Notes: generated by a model from the letters alone, not told the origin. Counted from the first letter of the stretch, positions 7,611 to 16,633 are shown. The stretch is DNA of 64,000 bases from Chloroflexota bacterium (GCA_019873685.1 JAIOAT010000002.1:1-64000); one strand, 5' to 3'. Translations and numbers: made by a program.

Positions 7611-8699
7611 ATGGCTCAGATCACGCTTGAGAACGTAACCAAGACCTTTGGCGCGGTGACGGCGGTTGACCGGGTCAGCCTGACCATCGCCGAGGGTGAA
7701 CTGGTCGCGCTGCTGGGGCCGTCCGGCTGTGGCAAGACGACTACGCTGCGCCTGATCGCCGGGCTGGAAATCCCCGACAGCGGGCGCATTTTCATCGGCG
7801 ATCGGGAAGTCACCCGCCTGCCGCCGCGCGAACGCGACGTGGCGATGGTCTTTCAGGATTACGCGCTTTACCCCCACATGAACCTGATGGACAATATTGG
7901 CTATCCGCTGAAGGTGCGCGGTGTGCCCCGGGAAGAGTTGCGCCAGCGCGTTCAGGAGGTGGCCAGGCGGCTGCAGATCGGCGATCTGCTTGACCGGCGG
8001 CCCAGCCAGATTTCCGGCGGCCAGCAGCAACGCGCCTCGGTGGCGCGGGCGGTCGTGCATGAGGCGCAGGCGTTCCTGTTCGATGAGCCGCTCAGCAACC
8101 TGGATGCCAAGCTGCGGCTGGAGGCGCGCGCCTTCCTGAAGCATTTGCAGCATACGGAAGGCGTCACGGCGGCCTACGTGACCCATGATCAGGCGGAGGC
8201 GATGGCCCTGGCTGACCGGATCGTGGTGATGAACCACGGCAAGATCATGCAGATCGGCACCCCGCTGGACGTCTACCGCAACCCGCAGAATACGTTTGTG
8301 GCGGCGTTCATCGGCAACCCGCCGATGAATCTGCTGCCCTGCCATCTGGATATGGCGCAGGGTGTGCTGGTGGTGGCTGCTAACCAGGCTCCACTGGACC
8401 TGGGACTGCTGCGGGAACGCATCCGGGTGGCGCTGAAGGACGGCGATAGCCTGACGCTGGGCGTGCGCCCGGAAAACATTACGCTCGGCGCGGAGCCGGG
8501 GCCGGCGGCCATTCCGGGGAAGATCTATGTCACCCAGCCGCTGGGCGGCGAGACGCTGGTTAATGTCGAAGTGGGCGATCAGCTGGTTTCCGTGCGCATT
8601 TTCACCGAGGAATTGCCACCGCTGCCGGAGCAGGTCTGGCTGACGCTCGACCTGGCGCGCACGTTCCTCTACGGGCCGGATGGCGAGCGAATCGTATGA
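7611..8699 (+). CDS. Sugar ABC transporter ATP-binding protein, UgpC/MsmK/MalK type
   Basis: It drives import by ATP hydrolysis on the cytoplasmic face. The 362-residue protein has a full nucleotide-binding domain: Walker A GPSGCGKTT at about 37-45, Q-loop VFQDYALYPH, signature SGGQQQR, Walker B FLFDEPLSNLD and switch His in YVTHDQAEAM. A C-terminal TOBE/MalK-type regulatory domain follows (about 235-360), with TLGVRPENI. The ATG at 7611 begins MAQITLENVTKTFG as is usual; the longer opening at 7542 reads through the previous gene. Such ATPases often serve several sugar importers, and the second importer in this window has no ATPase gene of its own, so sharing is plausible. Confidence 0.93.
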   Translation: MAQITLENVTKTFGAVTAVDRVSLTIAEGELVALLGPSGCGKTTTLRLIAGLEIPDSGRIFIGDREVTRLPPRERDVAMVFQDYALYPHMNLMDNIGYPLKVRGVPREELRQRVQEVARRLQIGDLLDRRPSQISGGQQQRASVARAVVHEAQAFLFDEPLSNLDAKLRLEARAFLKHLQHTEGVTAAYVTHDQAEAMALADRIVVMNHGKIMQIGTPLDVYRNPQNTFVAAFIGNPPMNLLPCHLDMAQGVLVVAANQAPLDLGLLRERIRVALKDGDSLTLGVRPENITLGAEPGPAAIPGKIYVTQPLGGETLVNVEVGDQLVSVRIFTEELPPLPEQVWLTLDLARTFLYGPDGERIV

Positions 8700-10093
8700 G
8701 CGCCGACGTTGTTGTGGAGAAGGTGTTGGAAGGATATTTCGCCCCGGAGCAGGCGGGCGATTACCATCACGTGCCCTTTGAGATGCCGGAAGGCGTCCGC
8801 CGGTTGGAGGTCGCCTATTGCTACGATCATGCGATCGATTCGGATCCGCATGTGGTTGGCGGCAACACGGTCGACATCGGTCTGTTCGACTCCAGAGGTG
8901 TTGCCTATCCGGGGCGGGGGTTCCGTGGGTGGACGGGCAGCGCGCGTAGTGAGCTTTTCATTACGCCGACGGAGGCCACGCCCGGCTATCTGCCCGGTCC
9001 GCTTTACCCGGGCACCTGGCACATCTCGCTGGGCTTCTACAAGAGCGCGCCGCAGGGCTGCCACTACCGGGTGACGCTGCGCTTTCACTTCGGTGCAGCG
9101 GGCGAAGCAGCGATGGCGGCGCCTTCCCTGCTGACACTCGATACTGCCGGGACGCGCCTGCGGCAGCGTCCCGATGGCTGGTACCGGGGCGAGTTGCACT
9201 GCCACACCCTGCACAGTGATGGCGATTCCCCGCCGGAGGCGCTGATCGCGCAGGCGCGGGCGCTGGGCCTGGACTTTCTGGCGATTACCGATCACAACGC
9301 GATCAGTCACCTGGTGGCGCTGGCGAAGCTTGGCCCGCAGGACATCACGATCATCCCCGGTTGCGAGGTGACAACATACAAAGGTCACTGGAATGTCTGG
9401 GGGCTGGACGAATGGATTGACTTCCGCACGCTGACTCCGGAGATGATGCGGGCTTCCATCCAGCGCGCTAACGATCTGGGTTACCTGACCAGCTGCAACC
9501 ATCCGCGCCCCTACGGCCCGCCGTGGGAGTTCACCGAGGTACTCAACCAGCACTGCATTGAGGTCTGGAACGGGCCATGGGAAATCTTCAACCAGACCGC
9601 CCTGGAACTCTGGGATGCTCAATTACGCGCCGGGCGGCGGGTGGTGGCGGTGGGCGGCAGCGACGCGCATAACCTGCAGAGCAATGCTGTGGCCCGGATC
9701 GGCACGCCGACGACCTGGATCTTTACCCCTGAGGCCCCAACTGCCAGGGCGTTGCTGGAAGGATTACGAGCGGGGCACGCCTTCCTTAGCGATAACCCGG
9801 CTGGCCCGCAGCTTTACCTGCAGGCGGGCAGGGCGCTGATGGGCGACGTGGTCGCGCGTCCTGACAGCGCCCTGCTGGCGGTCGAGGTGCGGGTGGTGAG
9901 TGGGGCGGGGCTGGCGCTGGAGCTGTGCACCGCTGAAGGCTGCGTGGTGCGCCAGGCCATCACAGCGGACGATCAGACTCTTGCGCTGGAAGCGCCAGTG
10001 GCCGGGACGCCGTATGTGCGCGCTCAGCTTGTCGAAGCGGAAAAGCAGCCACTGACCGTGCATGCCCTGACCAACCCTATCTACCTGGTGTAG
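8696..10093 (+). CDS. PHP-domain metallophosphoesterase, CehA/McbA-like
   Basis: A cytoplasmic metal-dependent hydrolase, probably acting on a phosphate ester. In the 465-residue product the C-terminal two thirds is a PHP domain: ELHCHTLHSDG at about 165-175 (HxH ligands), then LAITDHNAISH, PGCEVTTY, SCNHPRPYG and VGGSDAHN. The N-terminal ~140 residues look like a beta-sandwich (YHHVPFEMP, then GTWHISLGFYK) typical of CehA/McbA-like members. No signal peptide is seen. The start overlaps the ATPase stop (ATGA at 8696), so it belongs to the importer operon and is probably the first catabolic enzyme for whatever is imported. The exact substrate cannot be told from sequence; CehA itself acts on carbaryl, but the family is diverse. 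Confidence 0.82.
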   Translation: MSADVVVEKVLEGYFAPEQAGDYHHVPFEMPEGVRRLEVAYCYDHAIDSDPHVVGGNTVDIGLFDSRGVAYPGRGFRGWTGSARSELFITPTEATPGYLPGPLYPGTWHISLGFYKSAPQGCHYRVTLRFHFGAAGEAAMAAPSLLTLDTAGTRLRQRPDGWYRGELHCHTLHSDGDSPPEALIAQARALGLDFLAITDHNAISHLVALAKLGPQDITIIPGCEVTTYKGHWNVWGLDEWIDFRTLTPEMMRASIQRANDLGYLTSCNHPRPYGPPWEFTEVLNQHCIEVWNGPWEIFNQTALELWDAQLRAGRRVVAVGGSDAHNLQSNAVARIGTPTTWIFTPEAPTARALLEGLRAGHAFLSDNPAGPQLYLQAGRALMGDVVARPDSALLAVEVRVVSGAGLALELCTAEGCVVRQAITADDQTLALEAPVAGTPYVRAQLVEAEKQPLTVHALTNPIYLV

Positions 10094-10102
10094 CTGGCCT
10101 GC

Positions 10103-11056
10103 TCAGGTGTAGTTGCCTTCCCGCCGCCAGACATCCAGGATCAGCTCATAGCGCCGCAACGGCATGCCGGTGTAGATGCAGTTGCTGGTGGAGAAGATGT
10201 AGCCACCACCCGGCATGCCGTGGCGCAGGGCGTAGCGGGCCGATTCAATCACCTCGTCGTCGGTGCCGGTGTCCATCAGGCCGCAGTTGACGTTGCCGAT
10301 CAGGCAGACGCGATCTCCGTAGCGTCGCTTGACTTCGGCGATATTCACGCCACCCTGCGGGTCGAGCGAATGCAGGGCATGCGGCCCGGCGTCAACAAGC
10401 TGGTCGATGATCGGCATGATGTTGCCGTCGGTATGCTTGATGGTGTAGAAGCCCAGTTCGCGGTAGCCCTGGATCAGTTGTTTGAGATAGGGAGCAATGA
10501 ACTCAGCGAATAGCGCCGGGCTGAGGAACGGGCCGGTGTTGAAGCAGTAGTCGGCGCACAGGGCAAAGCCATCAAGCCCGCCGTGCTGGCGCAACCGGGC
10601 GGCTTGTTCCAGCGCCTGGTCAACCCGCGCCTGCGCCTCGGCTTTGACGGCCTGTGGCTCATCGGCCAGCCGGTAGCAGAACGCAGCGATGTGATCGCCG
10701 TCCGGAATGCTGAAAGTCGCGTCACCGTGACGCAGGAGAAAGTAGCGATCGCCGGTTTGCTCCCGGATCAGGTCGACCAGGCGCCTCGTCTCTTCGGGGG
10801 TATCGGGGTTGGGATGGAGGAAGATCGCGCTGTGCTCGTAGCGTTCGGCGGTGGCGATGTACAGGCGGGCCATATCGCGGCGGTGCAACTCGCGTTCGGA
10901 TTCCTGCATCTGGAACCACTGGGCGTAGTTGCGGTGGCTGGGATGCACACCGCCGAATGCCTCCATCGTCAGAAAGAAAACCAGCTCAAAATGCGGGACG
11001 CGTCCGGTTAGCGGGCGGCGCTCCAGCGCGGCGATGAAACGCTCACGCGGCTGCAT
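10103..11056 (-). CDS. Uroporphyrinogen decarboxylase-like (URO-D superfamily) protein
   Basis: The 317-residue protein has the URO-D barrel pattern: RERFIAALERR at the start, then GLDGFALCADY, FAEFIAPYLKQLIQGYRELGF, then IKHTDGNIMPIIDQLVDAG and IGNVNCGLMDTGT. It is probably not a heme enzyme. Members of this superfamily near sugar genes include MtaA/CmuA-type methyltransferases and uncharacterised catabolic proteins, and the His in HTDGN and Cys in NVNCG could bind metal as in the methyltransferases. The ATG at 11056 follows GGAGGATCC; a longer in-frame opening at 11230 runs through the tRNA and is rejected. It is convergent with the PHP gene, only 9 bases apart, with no visible terminator between them. 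Confidence 0.8.
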   Translation of the reverse strand: MQPRERFIAALERRPLTGRVPHFELVFFLTMEAFGGVHPSHRNYAQWFQMQESERELHRRDMARLYIATAERYEHSAIFLHPNPDTPEETRRLVDLIREQTGDRYFLLRHGDATFSIPDGDHIAAFCYRLADEPQAVKAEAQARVDQALEQAARLRQHGGLDGFALCADYCFNTGPFLSPALFAEFIAPYLKQLIQGYRELGFYTIKHTDGNIMPIIDQLVDAGPHALHSLDPQGGVNIAEVKRRYGDRVCLIGNVNCGLMDTGTDDEVIESARYALRHGMPGGGYIFSTSNCIYTGMPLRRYELILDVWRREGNYT

Positions 11057-11095
11057 GAAGGGGATCCTCCATTTGCGAAGCGGGGAAAATAGCCA

Positions 11096-11149
11096 TAAAA
11101 ACGCGATGAGACACCGGCTGCAGGAAACTCTCCCTGCCGCCGGTGTCTC
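11096..11149 (-). terminator. Terminator downstream of tRNA-Pro
   Basis: An 11-bp perfect arm pair, GAGACACCGGC at 11108-11118 with GCCGGTGTCTC at 11139-11149, is extended by GCAGG/CCTGC inside. On the minus strand it is followed by ATCGCG and five T (11096-11100). It lies just after the tRNA gene and before the URO-D-like gene. Confidence 0.85.
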
Positions 11150-11159
11150 GTCTACGGTG

Positions 11160-11234
11160 TCGGGGTGCCCGGATTTGAACCGGGGACCTCTTGCACCCCA
11201 TGCAAGCACGCTAGCCAAACTGCGCCACACCCCG
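11160..11234 (-). tRNA. tRNA-Pro (anticodon GGG)
   Basis: Read on the minus strand, the 75-base gene has a CGGGGTG/CACCCCG acceptor stem, an A discriminator base and a T-arm with GGTTCAAATCC. The anticodon arm is CTTGC/GCAAG enclosing the seven-base loop ATGGGGT, so the anticodon is GGG and it reads CCC/CCU proline codons. The C1-G72 pair is typical of bacterial tRNA-Pro. The 3' CCA is not encoded. Position 32 is A, which is less common than C or U. Confidence 0.93.
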
Positions 11235-11293
11235 AACTGAGGGTGATTATAGCCCTGGCAGCGGATGGGGTCAAGGGCGATCTGCAGGCGCGA

Positions 11294-12580
11294 TCATGCC
11301 GGCGGAATCACCAGCAGGGTCGCTGACCAGCCCGGCACGGTGATCAGCTCACCGTCAGCCACAGGGATGCTTTCCACCTGCTCGGCAGGGTGTTCCGTGT
11401 CCAGCCGCCAGACCTCGGCGGGGCCGCCGGGCGTGAAGCCGTTCAGGTGCAGCGTTTCCGTTCGGGTCTCTTCCCCCAGGTTGATGATCATCAGCGTGAG
11501 CGCCCCGTCCTCCCGCAGCGCTGCGTAGAGGGTCAGCCGCGCGTCCGGTGAGGTGGCCTCAACCAGCTCGCTGCCAAAGCGCTGGTAAAGTGGATAGACG
11601 TAGTAGGACGGGCGGATGACATCAAGCTGGCCGAGTAGGCCCCACCCGCCATAGGCGCTGGGACTCTCCAGGGCAAACTGGGCGACAATCTCCACTTTCT
11701 GGCGGGTCAGGCGTCCCAGCACATCCGCCAGCCACAGCGCGTTGTAGAACGAATCCGGGGATGCCGGGTTGCCAAAGGCCGGACTCCAGTGCGAGTTGAC
11801 TTCGGTCACGGCGATAGGCAGGTCCCGATCGAGAACCTCCCGGATCAGCGCCCGCAGATTGGGGATGATGACATCCCATTCCGGCGGATTTGCCAGCAGT
11901 TCTTCGATGGTCGTGGCGCGACCCATCTGGCGGGGGAAAGGGTAGCGATGGATCGAAACGATGTCCACCAGATCGCCGTTGGCGCGCAGGAATTCGGTCA
12001 TCCAGTCCCTGCCAGCGGCGTCTTTGGGCGTCTGGGCAAAGAGGGGCGGGTACTGGCTCAATTCCGGTCCCACCAGCAGGATATCCGGATCGACGGCCAG
12101 CATCGCCTCAGCGATGGCTCGCCAGTCGCGGTTGAACTGTGCGGTATCGTAATCGTCGTAGAGATTGGGTTCGTTGCCGATGGCCCAGTAACGCACGCCG
12201 TAGCCTTTTTCGATGTTGGCATAGCGCACCAGCTCGGCTGCTTTCTCTGGCGTGCCGCCCCGCAGCCGGACATGAATGCTCGGCTCGGCATTCATGAGAT
12301 CGCAGAGGTTCATGAAGAAGTCCAGCTGCCATTCGGTGATGTCGTACCGGTCACCCCAGTTGCCGCCGGGGAAGCGCAGAAACGTGATTCCGGCGGCCTG
12401 TGCAGCCGGTAGCAGGTCCACCGGGACAATCGCCCATGGCCCGAAGTTTGACCCGTAGATATACGGGCTGATCGCGCTCAGGCTCTGGCTGGCGTTGACG
12501 GTCAGCCCACCTTCCTGGGCGGAAGCCAGCGGTGGACTGAACAGCGTCAGCGCCGCCAGGAGCAAAATCAGCCGCTTCAT
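11294..12580 (-). CDS. Secreted glycoside hydrolase, clan GH-A type
   Basis: A predicted extracytoplasmic polysaccharide-degrading enzyme. The 428-residue product has a signal peptide (MKRLILLLAALTLFSPPLASAQ, cleavage near residue 22). A TIM-barrel follows, with FLRFPGGNWGDRYD near 75 and WAIGNEPNLY, where Glu is the probable acid/base. VSIHRYPF and AVTEVNSHW come next, where Glu is the probable nucleophile. The last ~90 residues form a beta-sandwich (LTLMIINLGEE). The pattern recalls GH51, GH39 and GH44 enzymes (arabinofuranosidases, xylosidases, glucanases); I cannot choose a family. The ATG at 12580 precedes the signal peptide and follows GGGGGCGAG. It is the last gene of the second importer operon, so its products are probably imported by that system. 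Confidence 0.82.
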   Translation of the reverse strand: MKRLILLLAALTLFSPPLASAQEGGLTVNASQSLSAISPYIYGSNFGPWAIVPVDLLPAAQAAGITFLRFPGGNWGDRYDITEWQLDFFMNLCDLMNAEPSIHVRLRGGTPEKAAELVRYANIEKGYGVRYWAIGNEPNLYDDYDTAQFNRDWRAIAEAMLAVDPDILLVGPELSQYPPLFAQTPKDAAGRDWMTEFLRANGDLVDIVSIHRYPFPRQMGRATTIEELLANPPEWDVIIPNLRALIREVLDRDLPIAVTEVNSHWSPAFGNPASPDSFYNALWLADVLGRLTRQKVEIVAQFALESPSAYGGWGLLGQLDVIRPSYYVYPLYQRFGSELVEATSPDARLTLYAALREDGALTLMIINLGEETRTETLHLNGFTPGGPAEVWRLDTEHPAEQVESIPVADGELITVPGWSATLLVIPPA

Positions 12581-12629
12581 TGCTCGCCCCCTCATCCCGG
12601 CATGGTCATGCCGGTGAAGCGCAGCCCGC

Positions 12630-13700
12630 TTACTTCTCGACGCCGGTGATCACCACCCCGCGCATGAAGAAGCGCTGCGCCAGGAAGAAGATGATCAGTG
12701 GCAGGACCATCGCCATCAGCGAGGTGGCCTGTACCAGCTCCGGGCGCGGGCCATACTGGAAGTTGAAGACCTGCACGCCGATCGAGACCGGTTGCAGCTC
12801 CGGCTTGCTGAGCAAATAGATCAGCGGCATGAAGAAGTCATTCCAGGCGAAGACGAAGTGGAAGATAGCCACCGCGACAATCGCCGGCCAGGACTGCGGG
12901 ATGATCACCTCGGTCAGGATGCGGAAGGGGCCAGCCCCGTCGATCATCGCTGCCTCGTCCAGTTCCTTCGGCAGCGTCAGGAAGTACTGCCGCAGCAGGA
13001 AGACGTTGTAGGCGTTGGCGAAGAAGTGCGGCACGATCAGCGGCGCCCAGGTGCCCACCCAGCCGAGATAGGAGAAGAACAGGTAGGTCGGGATCAGGGT
13101 GACCTGCTGAGGCAGGATGATCGTGCCGATCAGGATGACGAACAGGATATTCTTGCCGGGGATGGGGAAGCGGGCAAAGGCATAGGCCACGCTGATGCAG
13201 GAGAGCAGCGTGCCGATCACGCCACCGATGGCGATGGCGAAGGTGTTGCGGAACAGCCGCGGGAAGTCAATCTTCTGCCAGGCTTCGGAGAAGTTCTCCC
13301 AGCGCGGGCTGAGCACCTCAACTTCCTTGAGCTGTCGCCAGTTGCCTTCCCATTCGATGATCCCGGCTTCAGGTTTGGCCGGGTCAACGAACTGGCTGCT
13401 GCGGCGGCCTGGCTTGACCAGGGCCAGCTGGCGCACGCCCTCGTCCGTGGGTACTTCGTAGAGCGGGTAATCCTTGCCCTCATAGTTGTACGTGGCGGGC
13501 ATGACAGGCAGCATGGTCGAATCCGGTGTCTGGGCGAGCGCTGCCTGATCGCGCAGGGAGACGGTGACCATGTTGGGGAAGGGCAACAGGTAGACGATAA
13601 GAAGGATCAGCCCGAACAGCGTCACCAGGGCGGTCAACCCGAACCGGCGTAGCTGGCGGCTGAACTGTGGGGCGTTGATCACCGAGGATTGGGTGGCCAT
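12630..13700 (-). CDS. Sugar ABC transporter permease, MalG type
   Basis: Second membrane subunit of the CelR-site-linked importer. The 356-residue protein is longer than the usual ~280 because about 100 residues (roughly 50-140) lie between the first and second membrane helices. This periplasmic insert is hydrophilic, with PATYNYEGKDYPLYEVP and KPGRRSSQFVDPAKPE. The EAA loop ELDEAAMIDGAGPFRILTEV is normal. The ATG at 13700 lies just after the upstream permease stop and has a GGAGAG site inside that gene's end. A similar insert occurs in a subset of family-1 sugar permeases, where it may contact the binding protein. Confidence 0.9.
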   Translation of the reverse strand: MATQSSVINAPQFSRQLRRFGLTALVTLFGLILLIVYLLPFPNMVTVSLRDQAALAQTPDSTMLPVMPATYNYEGKDYPLYEVPTDEGVRQLALVKPGRRSSQFVDPAKPEAGIIEWEGNWRQLKEVEVLSPRWENFSEAWQKIDFPRLFRNTFAIAIGGVIGTLLSCISVAYAFARFPIPGKNILFVILIGTIILPQQVTLIPTYLFFSYLGWVGTWAPLIVPHFFANAYNVFLLRQYFLTLPKELDEAAMIDGAGPFRILTEVIIPQSWPAIVAVAIFHFVFAWNDFFMPLIYLLSKPELQPVSIGVQVFNFQYGPRPELVQATSLMAMVLPLIIFFLAQRFFMRGVVITGVEK

Positions 13701-13704
13701 GGCA

Positions 13705-14655
13705 TCACTCTCCACTGCTGTAGTAGACCCAGCGACGCGACGAGTACAGGACGATCAGGGTGAGGATCAACCCGATGATGAAGAGGAACCAGGCCAATGC
13801 TGAGGCGTAGCCCATGTGGAAGAACTGGAAGCCCTCCCGGTAGAGATGCAGGTTGATGAAGTTTGTTTCCGGGTTGGAGCGTGTCGTGTTGGAAAGCACC
13901 CAGGGCACAACGAAATACTGCATCAGGCCGATGACCGTCAGCACCAGGTTGTAGAGGATGACAGGGGAGATCATCGGCAGGGTGATGTGGCGGAAGCGCA
14001 TCAGCGGCCCTGCGCCATCTACAGTAGCGGCCTCGTAGTATTCCGTGGGGACGCCCTGCATCCCGGCCAGCATGGTCAGCATGGCGTTACCCACGCCCCA
14101 CAGCCCGATGAGAACCATGGCAGGGTGGATCCAGGTGGGACTGAAGAGCCAATCCGGTGGGTCAGCAATCCCGGCCAGGCGCAGCAGACGGTTGAGCAGG
14201 CCGGTCTGCCCGTTGAGGAAGGACTGCCAGATGAAGATGCCGGAGATGGCCGGGATGATGTAGGGCATGTAGAAGAGGGCGCGGAACACCCGTTTGCCAG
14301 CAAGGTACTTGGAATTCAACAGGGAAGCCAATCCCAGTGGTACCAGGATGGCGACCGGCAGCATGATGATGGCAAACCGGAAGGTGACGCGCAGCGAGTT
14401 GTAGGTTACCGGATCCTTGAAGAGATTCTCCCAGTTCTTCAGGCCGACCCAGTTCGGCGGCTGGCCGATGGTGAAATCGGTGAAACTGAGGTAAAGCGAA
14501 GCGGCCATGGGAAAGAGGGTGAAGACCAGGAACCCGATCAGCCACGGGGAGAGGAAGATCCAGCCCCACAGGCGCTGCTGTTGTTCCAGCGTGCGGGTCC
14601 TGCGGGTTCTCTTCACGGATGCGGATTCGCCCAGGGTCGCGACTTGTTCGGTCAT
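13705..14655 (-). CDS. Sugar ABC transporter permease, MalF type
   Basis: First membrane subunit of the second importer. The 316-residue protein starts with a basic cytoplasmic tail (SVKRTRRTRTLEQQQR) and has six predicted helices, the first at about residues 30-55. The coupling loop is EYYEAATVDGAGPLMRFRHITLPM near residue 205. The ATG at 14655 is supported by its place after the stem-loop that follows the binding-protein gene. The importer operon runs binding protein, this gene, MalG-type permease, glycosidase, and has no ATPase gene, so it must borrow one, perhaps the MalK-type protein at 7611. Confidence 0.92.
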   Translation of the reverse strand: MTEQVATLGESASVKRTRRTRTLEQQQRLWGWIFLSPWLIGFLVFTLFPMAASLYLSFTDFTIGQPPNWVGLKNWENLFKDPVTYNSLRVTFRFAIIMLPVAILVPLGLASLLNSKYLAGKRVFRALFYMPYIIPAISGIFIWQSFLNGQTGLLNRLLRLAGIADPPDWLFSPTWIHPAMVLIGLWGVGNAMLTMLAGMQGVPTEYYEAATVDGAGPLMRFRHITLPMISPVILYNLVLTVIGLMQYFVVPWVLSNTTRSNPETNFINLHLYREGFQFFHMGYASALAWFLFIIGLILTLIVLYSSRRWVYYSSGE

Positions 14656-14751
14656 GGCGCTGTTCCTTGTCCGCTAATTGCCTGTGCGCAAAGGCCAGGC
14701 GGGCCGGTGGATGCGATTAACTCAACAATAATTATCGGGGAAAAGGGACAA

Positions 14752-14796
14752 AAAAACTATCAAGCCTGGGCAGCCACCCGGCAGGATGGCTGCCCA
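14752..14796 (-). terminator. Stem-loop with T-run after the binding-protein gene
   Basis: GGGCAGCCA at 14768-14776 pairs with TGGCTGCCC at 14787-14795, with one more T-A pair outside. On the minus strand, AGGCTTGATAG and then seven T (14752-14758) follow. It lies between the binding-protein stop and the first permease start and should reduce permease expression relative to the binding protein. Confidence 0.72.
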
Positions 14797-14832
14797 ATGC
14801 TTATTCAGAGTGACGACTGGCAGACGATCTGG

Positions 14833-16203
14833 TTACTGCACCTCGTCAACGATAGCCTGCAGGTCAGCCTCCAGCCGATCCAGTTCGGCTTCCAGGTCAA
14901 TCTCGCCGCCGCCGTCGCTGCGGAGCAGGGTCAGGAAGTCCTGGAAGCGCGTCTGGCCCTTATTGAAGTTGGGGTACCACTCCTCGTGATGTGGCACGGG
15001 GGCGTACTCGATGCTGCGGGCCACCACATCCCAGTTCTGAACGCTGGGATAGGCTTCAGCCTTGGCCTGGATGGCTGCATCCTGCAGCTCCGGACGGGCC
15101 GGATAGCCGCCGTAGACGGTCAGCAGTTCGAGTGCAGCATCGCCCAGCAGGTAGGTCAGGACGGTGAAGGCTTCCTCAGGATGCTTGGTGTCCTTGTGGA
15201 TACGGAAGGTATCCATGTCGATCGGCGCATAGATCGTGCCATTGTAGGCAGGCTGAACGGCCAGGTCCCAGGCCGGAGCATCGCTCAGGCAGCAGGTGTA
15301 CCACAGCATCGAACGGGCCATCGCCACGTTGCCGGAGTTGAAGGCATTCCCCAGCAACAGGTCGCTGGAGATCCAGCTGTCGGACGGATGGATGTGATGG
15401 ACCCAGACGGCATCCCACAGCCAGCGGGCCTCTTCGCGCCAGTTGTCCCAGATGTGGACCTTGCCTTCTGCATCCACAACGTAGTTCGCGCCGAAGGTAT
15501 GGAAGTCAGAACGGAGGGTATCCCACTGATGGATGAACCCGAACTGGATTGTCTTGGTCGGGTCGAACTCTGGCATGGTGGCGTCGTAGCCGTTGCTATC
15601 GACAGTGAGGATCTTGCCAATCTCGACCACGGTGTTGTAGTCCCAGGGGACTTCGGTGCCGTCGGGCATCACATAAGGTACACCGGCTTCGGTCGGTGGA
15701 TAGTTCAGACCCGCTTCATCAAACAGGCCCACATTGTAGTACAGCACACCGGGGAAGACGGCGAACGGCAGCCCAAGTAGCTGCTCACCGTCCAGGCTGC
15801 GATACGATTCGACCAGATTCTCAGGGAACTGACCGAGGTCGTAGCCTGTGGCCTCAATTAGCGGAGCCAGGTCCAGCCACTGCCCGGCAAACGCATTGGA
15901 GCCGCTGAAGCCGACCGGGCCGACGATATCGGGGGCGTCTCCGGAGGCGATCAACGTGCTCAGGATGTCAGGCGCTGTCTGGTTGCTGGCGGCAATGTTG
16001 ATCACCAGTTCGATCTTATCCTGGCTGGCGTTGAACTCCTCAACGATCCGGTTCTGGACTTCAATCTGCTGCTCGTTGGTGCCGGTTCCCAGGCCGACGA
16101 ACCAGGTGATCTTGACACGCTCCTGGGCGGCGCCGGGCAGAGCGCCGAGCAACATCGCAGCGACCACGCCCAACGTAAGGATCAGACTCAATTTGCGTGA
16201 CAT
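14833..16203 (-). CDS. Sugar ABC transporter, extracellular solute-binding protein
   Basis: Family-1 solute-binding protein that captures the sugar for the permeases encoded downstream. The 456-residue product has a signal peptide (MSRKLSLILTLGVVAAMLLGALPGAAQ, no lipobox cysteine). The mature protein begins VKITWFVGLGTGTNEQQIEVQ and contains IVEEFNASQDKIELVI and APDIVGPVGFSGSNAFAGQWLDL in lobe 1. The ATG at 16203 follows AAAAGGA at a good distance. It is the first gene of the operon and sits behind a ~430-base leader from the promoter at 16642-16670. The operator type and the linked glycosidase suggest a cello- or related oligosaccharide, but the ligand is inferred. Confidence 0.92.
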   Translation of the reverse strand: MSRKLSLILTLGVVAAMLLGALPGAAQERVKITWFVGLGTGTNEQQIEVQNRIVEEFNASQDKIELVINIAASNQTAPDILSTLIASGDAPDIVGPVGFSGSNAFAGQWLDLAPLIEATGYDLGQFPENLVESYRSLDGEQLLGLPFAVFPGVLYYNVGLFDEAGLNYPPTEAGVPYVMPDGTEVPWDYNTVVEIGKILTVDSNGYDATMPEFDPTKTIQFGFIHQWDTLRSDFHTFGANYVVDAEGKVHIWDNWREEARWLWDAVWVHHIHPSDSWISSDLLLGNAFNSGNVAMARSMLWYTCCLSDAPAWDLAVQPAYNGTIYAPIDMDTFRIHKDTKHPEEAFTVLTYLLGDAALELLTVYGGYPARPELQDAAIQAKAEAYPSVQNWDVVARSIEYAPVPHHEEWYPNFNKGQTRFQDFLTLLRSDGGGEIDLEAELDRLEADLQAIVDEVQ

Positions 16204-16617
16204 GGTATGTATCCTTTTCTAAATTCCCTCGCGGCGAACATCGGCGTATTGTTCGAGGAACGATGTATTTCCGGCGGTTGTAGCCCTCTGAAAATCACTC
16301 GATAGTTCCCCTCCTTGTTCCTGTGGCTGTTTGACGCGAGCGGGGCGGTAGCCCCTCACGCAGCGCTCTGGCAGACCTGCCGCTAAACGACAAGACGGGC
16401 GCAGACCCGGCCAGTAATCAGGGCTGGCAGAGTCCCGCCCACGTGGCAGCCAACTGCAATGACACGGTTATCGGGTGTGCTGCTGCAAGACTCGGTGGCG
16501 ATGGCGCGGGATAACGTAGTGCGGTGCGCGGGAGGAGCATTCTGGGAGGTGTCAGCCAATTTCATCTGCGCACCTGTCGATCCAGATACGTTCGGAAAGT
16601 TGCTGCTGGCGTCCCGT
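16204..16617 (-). other. Long 5' leader of the binding-protein operon
   Basis: No convincing gene is present. From the predicted start near 16635 the transcript would carry about 430 untranslated bases. One imperfect hairpin (TTCCCTCG at 16224-16231 against CGAGGAA at 16254-16260) lies about 20 bases before the start codon, just upstream of the AAAAGGA site. Another promoter closer to the gene cannot be excluded, but I found no good pair of boxes. Confidence 0.4.
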
Positions 16618-16633
16618 CTGGGAGCGCTCCCAG
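16618..16633. promoter_or_regulatory. CelR/CebR-type LacI-family operator, perfect palindrome
   Basis: CTGGGAGCGCTCCCAG is a perfect 16-bp palindrome. Its central 14 bases equal the site known for CelR of Thermobifida and CebR of Streptomyces, LacI-family repressors of cellulose and cello-oligosaccharide use. It lies eight bases after the -10 box, so it covers the predicted start site. No matching LacI regulator is encoded in the window. Confidence 0.85.

Noticed and set aside
14660-14680. Half-site like the AraR operator (CTTGTCCG) before the permease at 14655
   Set aside because: Only one half is present and it is not palindromic; likely chance.
13816-15780. 654-residue open frame on the plus strand
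   Set aside because: Antisense to a permease and a binding protein that have clear motifs and signal peptides; rich in His/Gln/Gly as shadow frames are.
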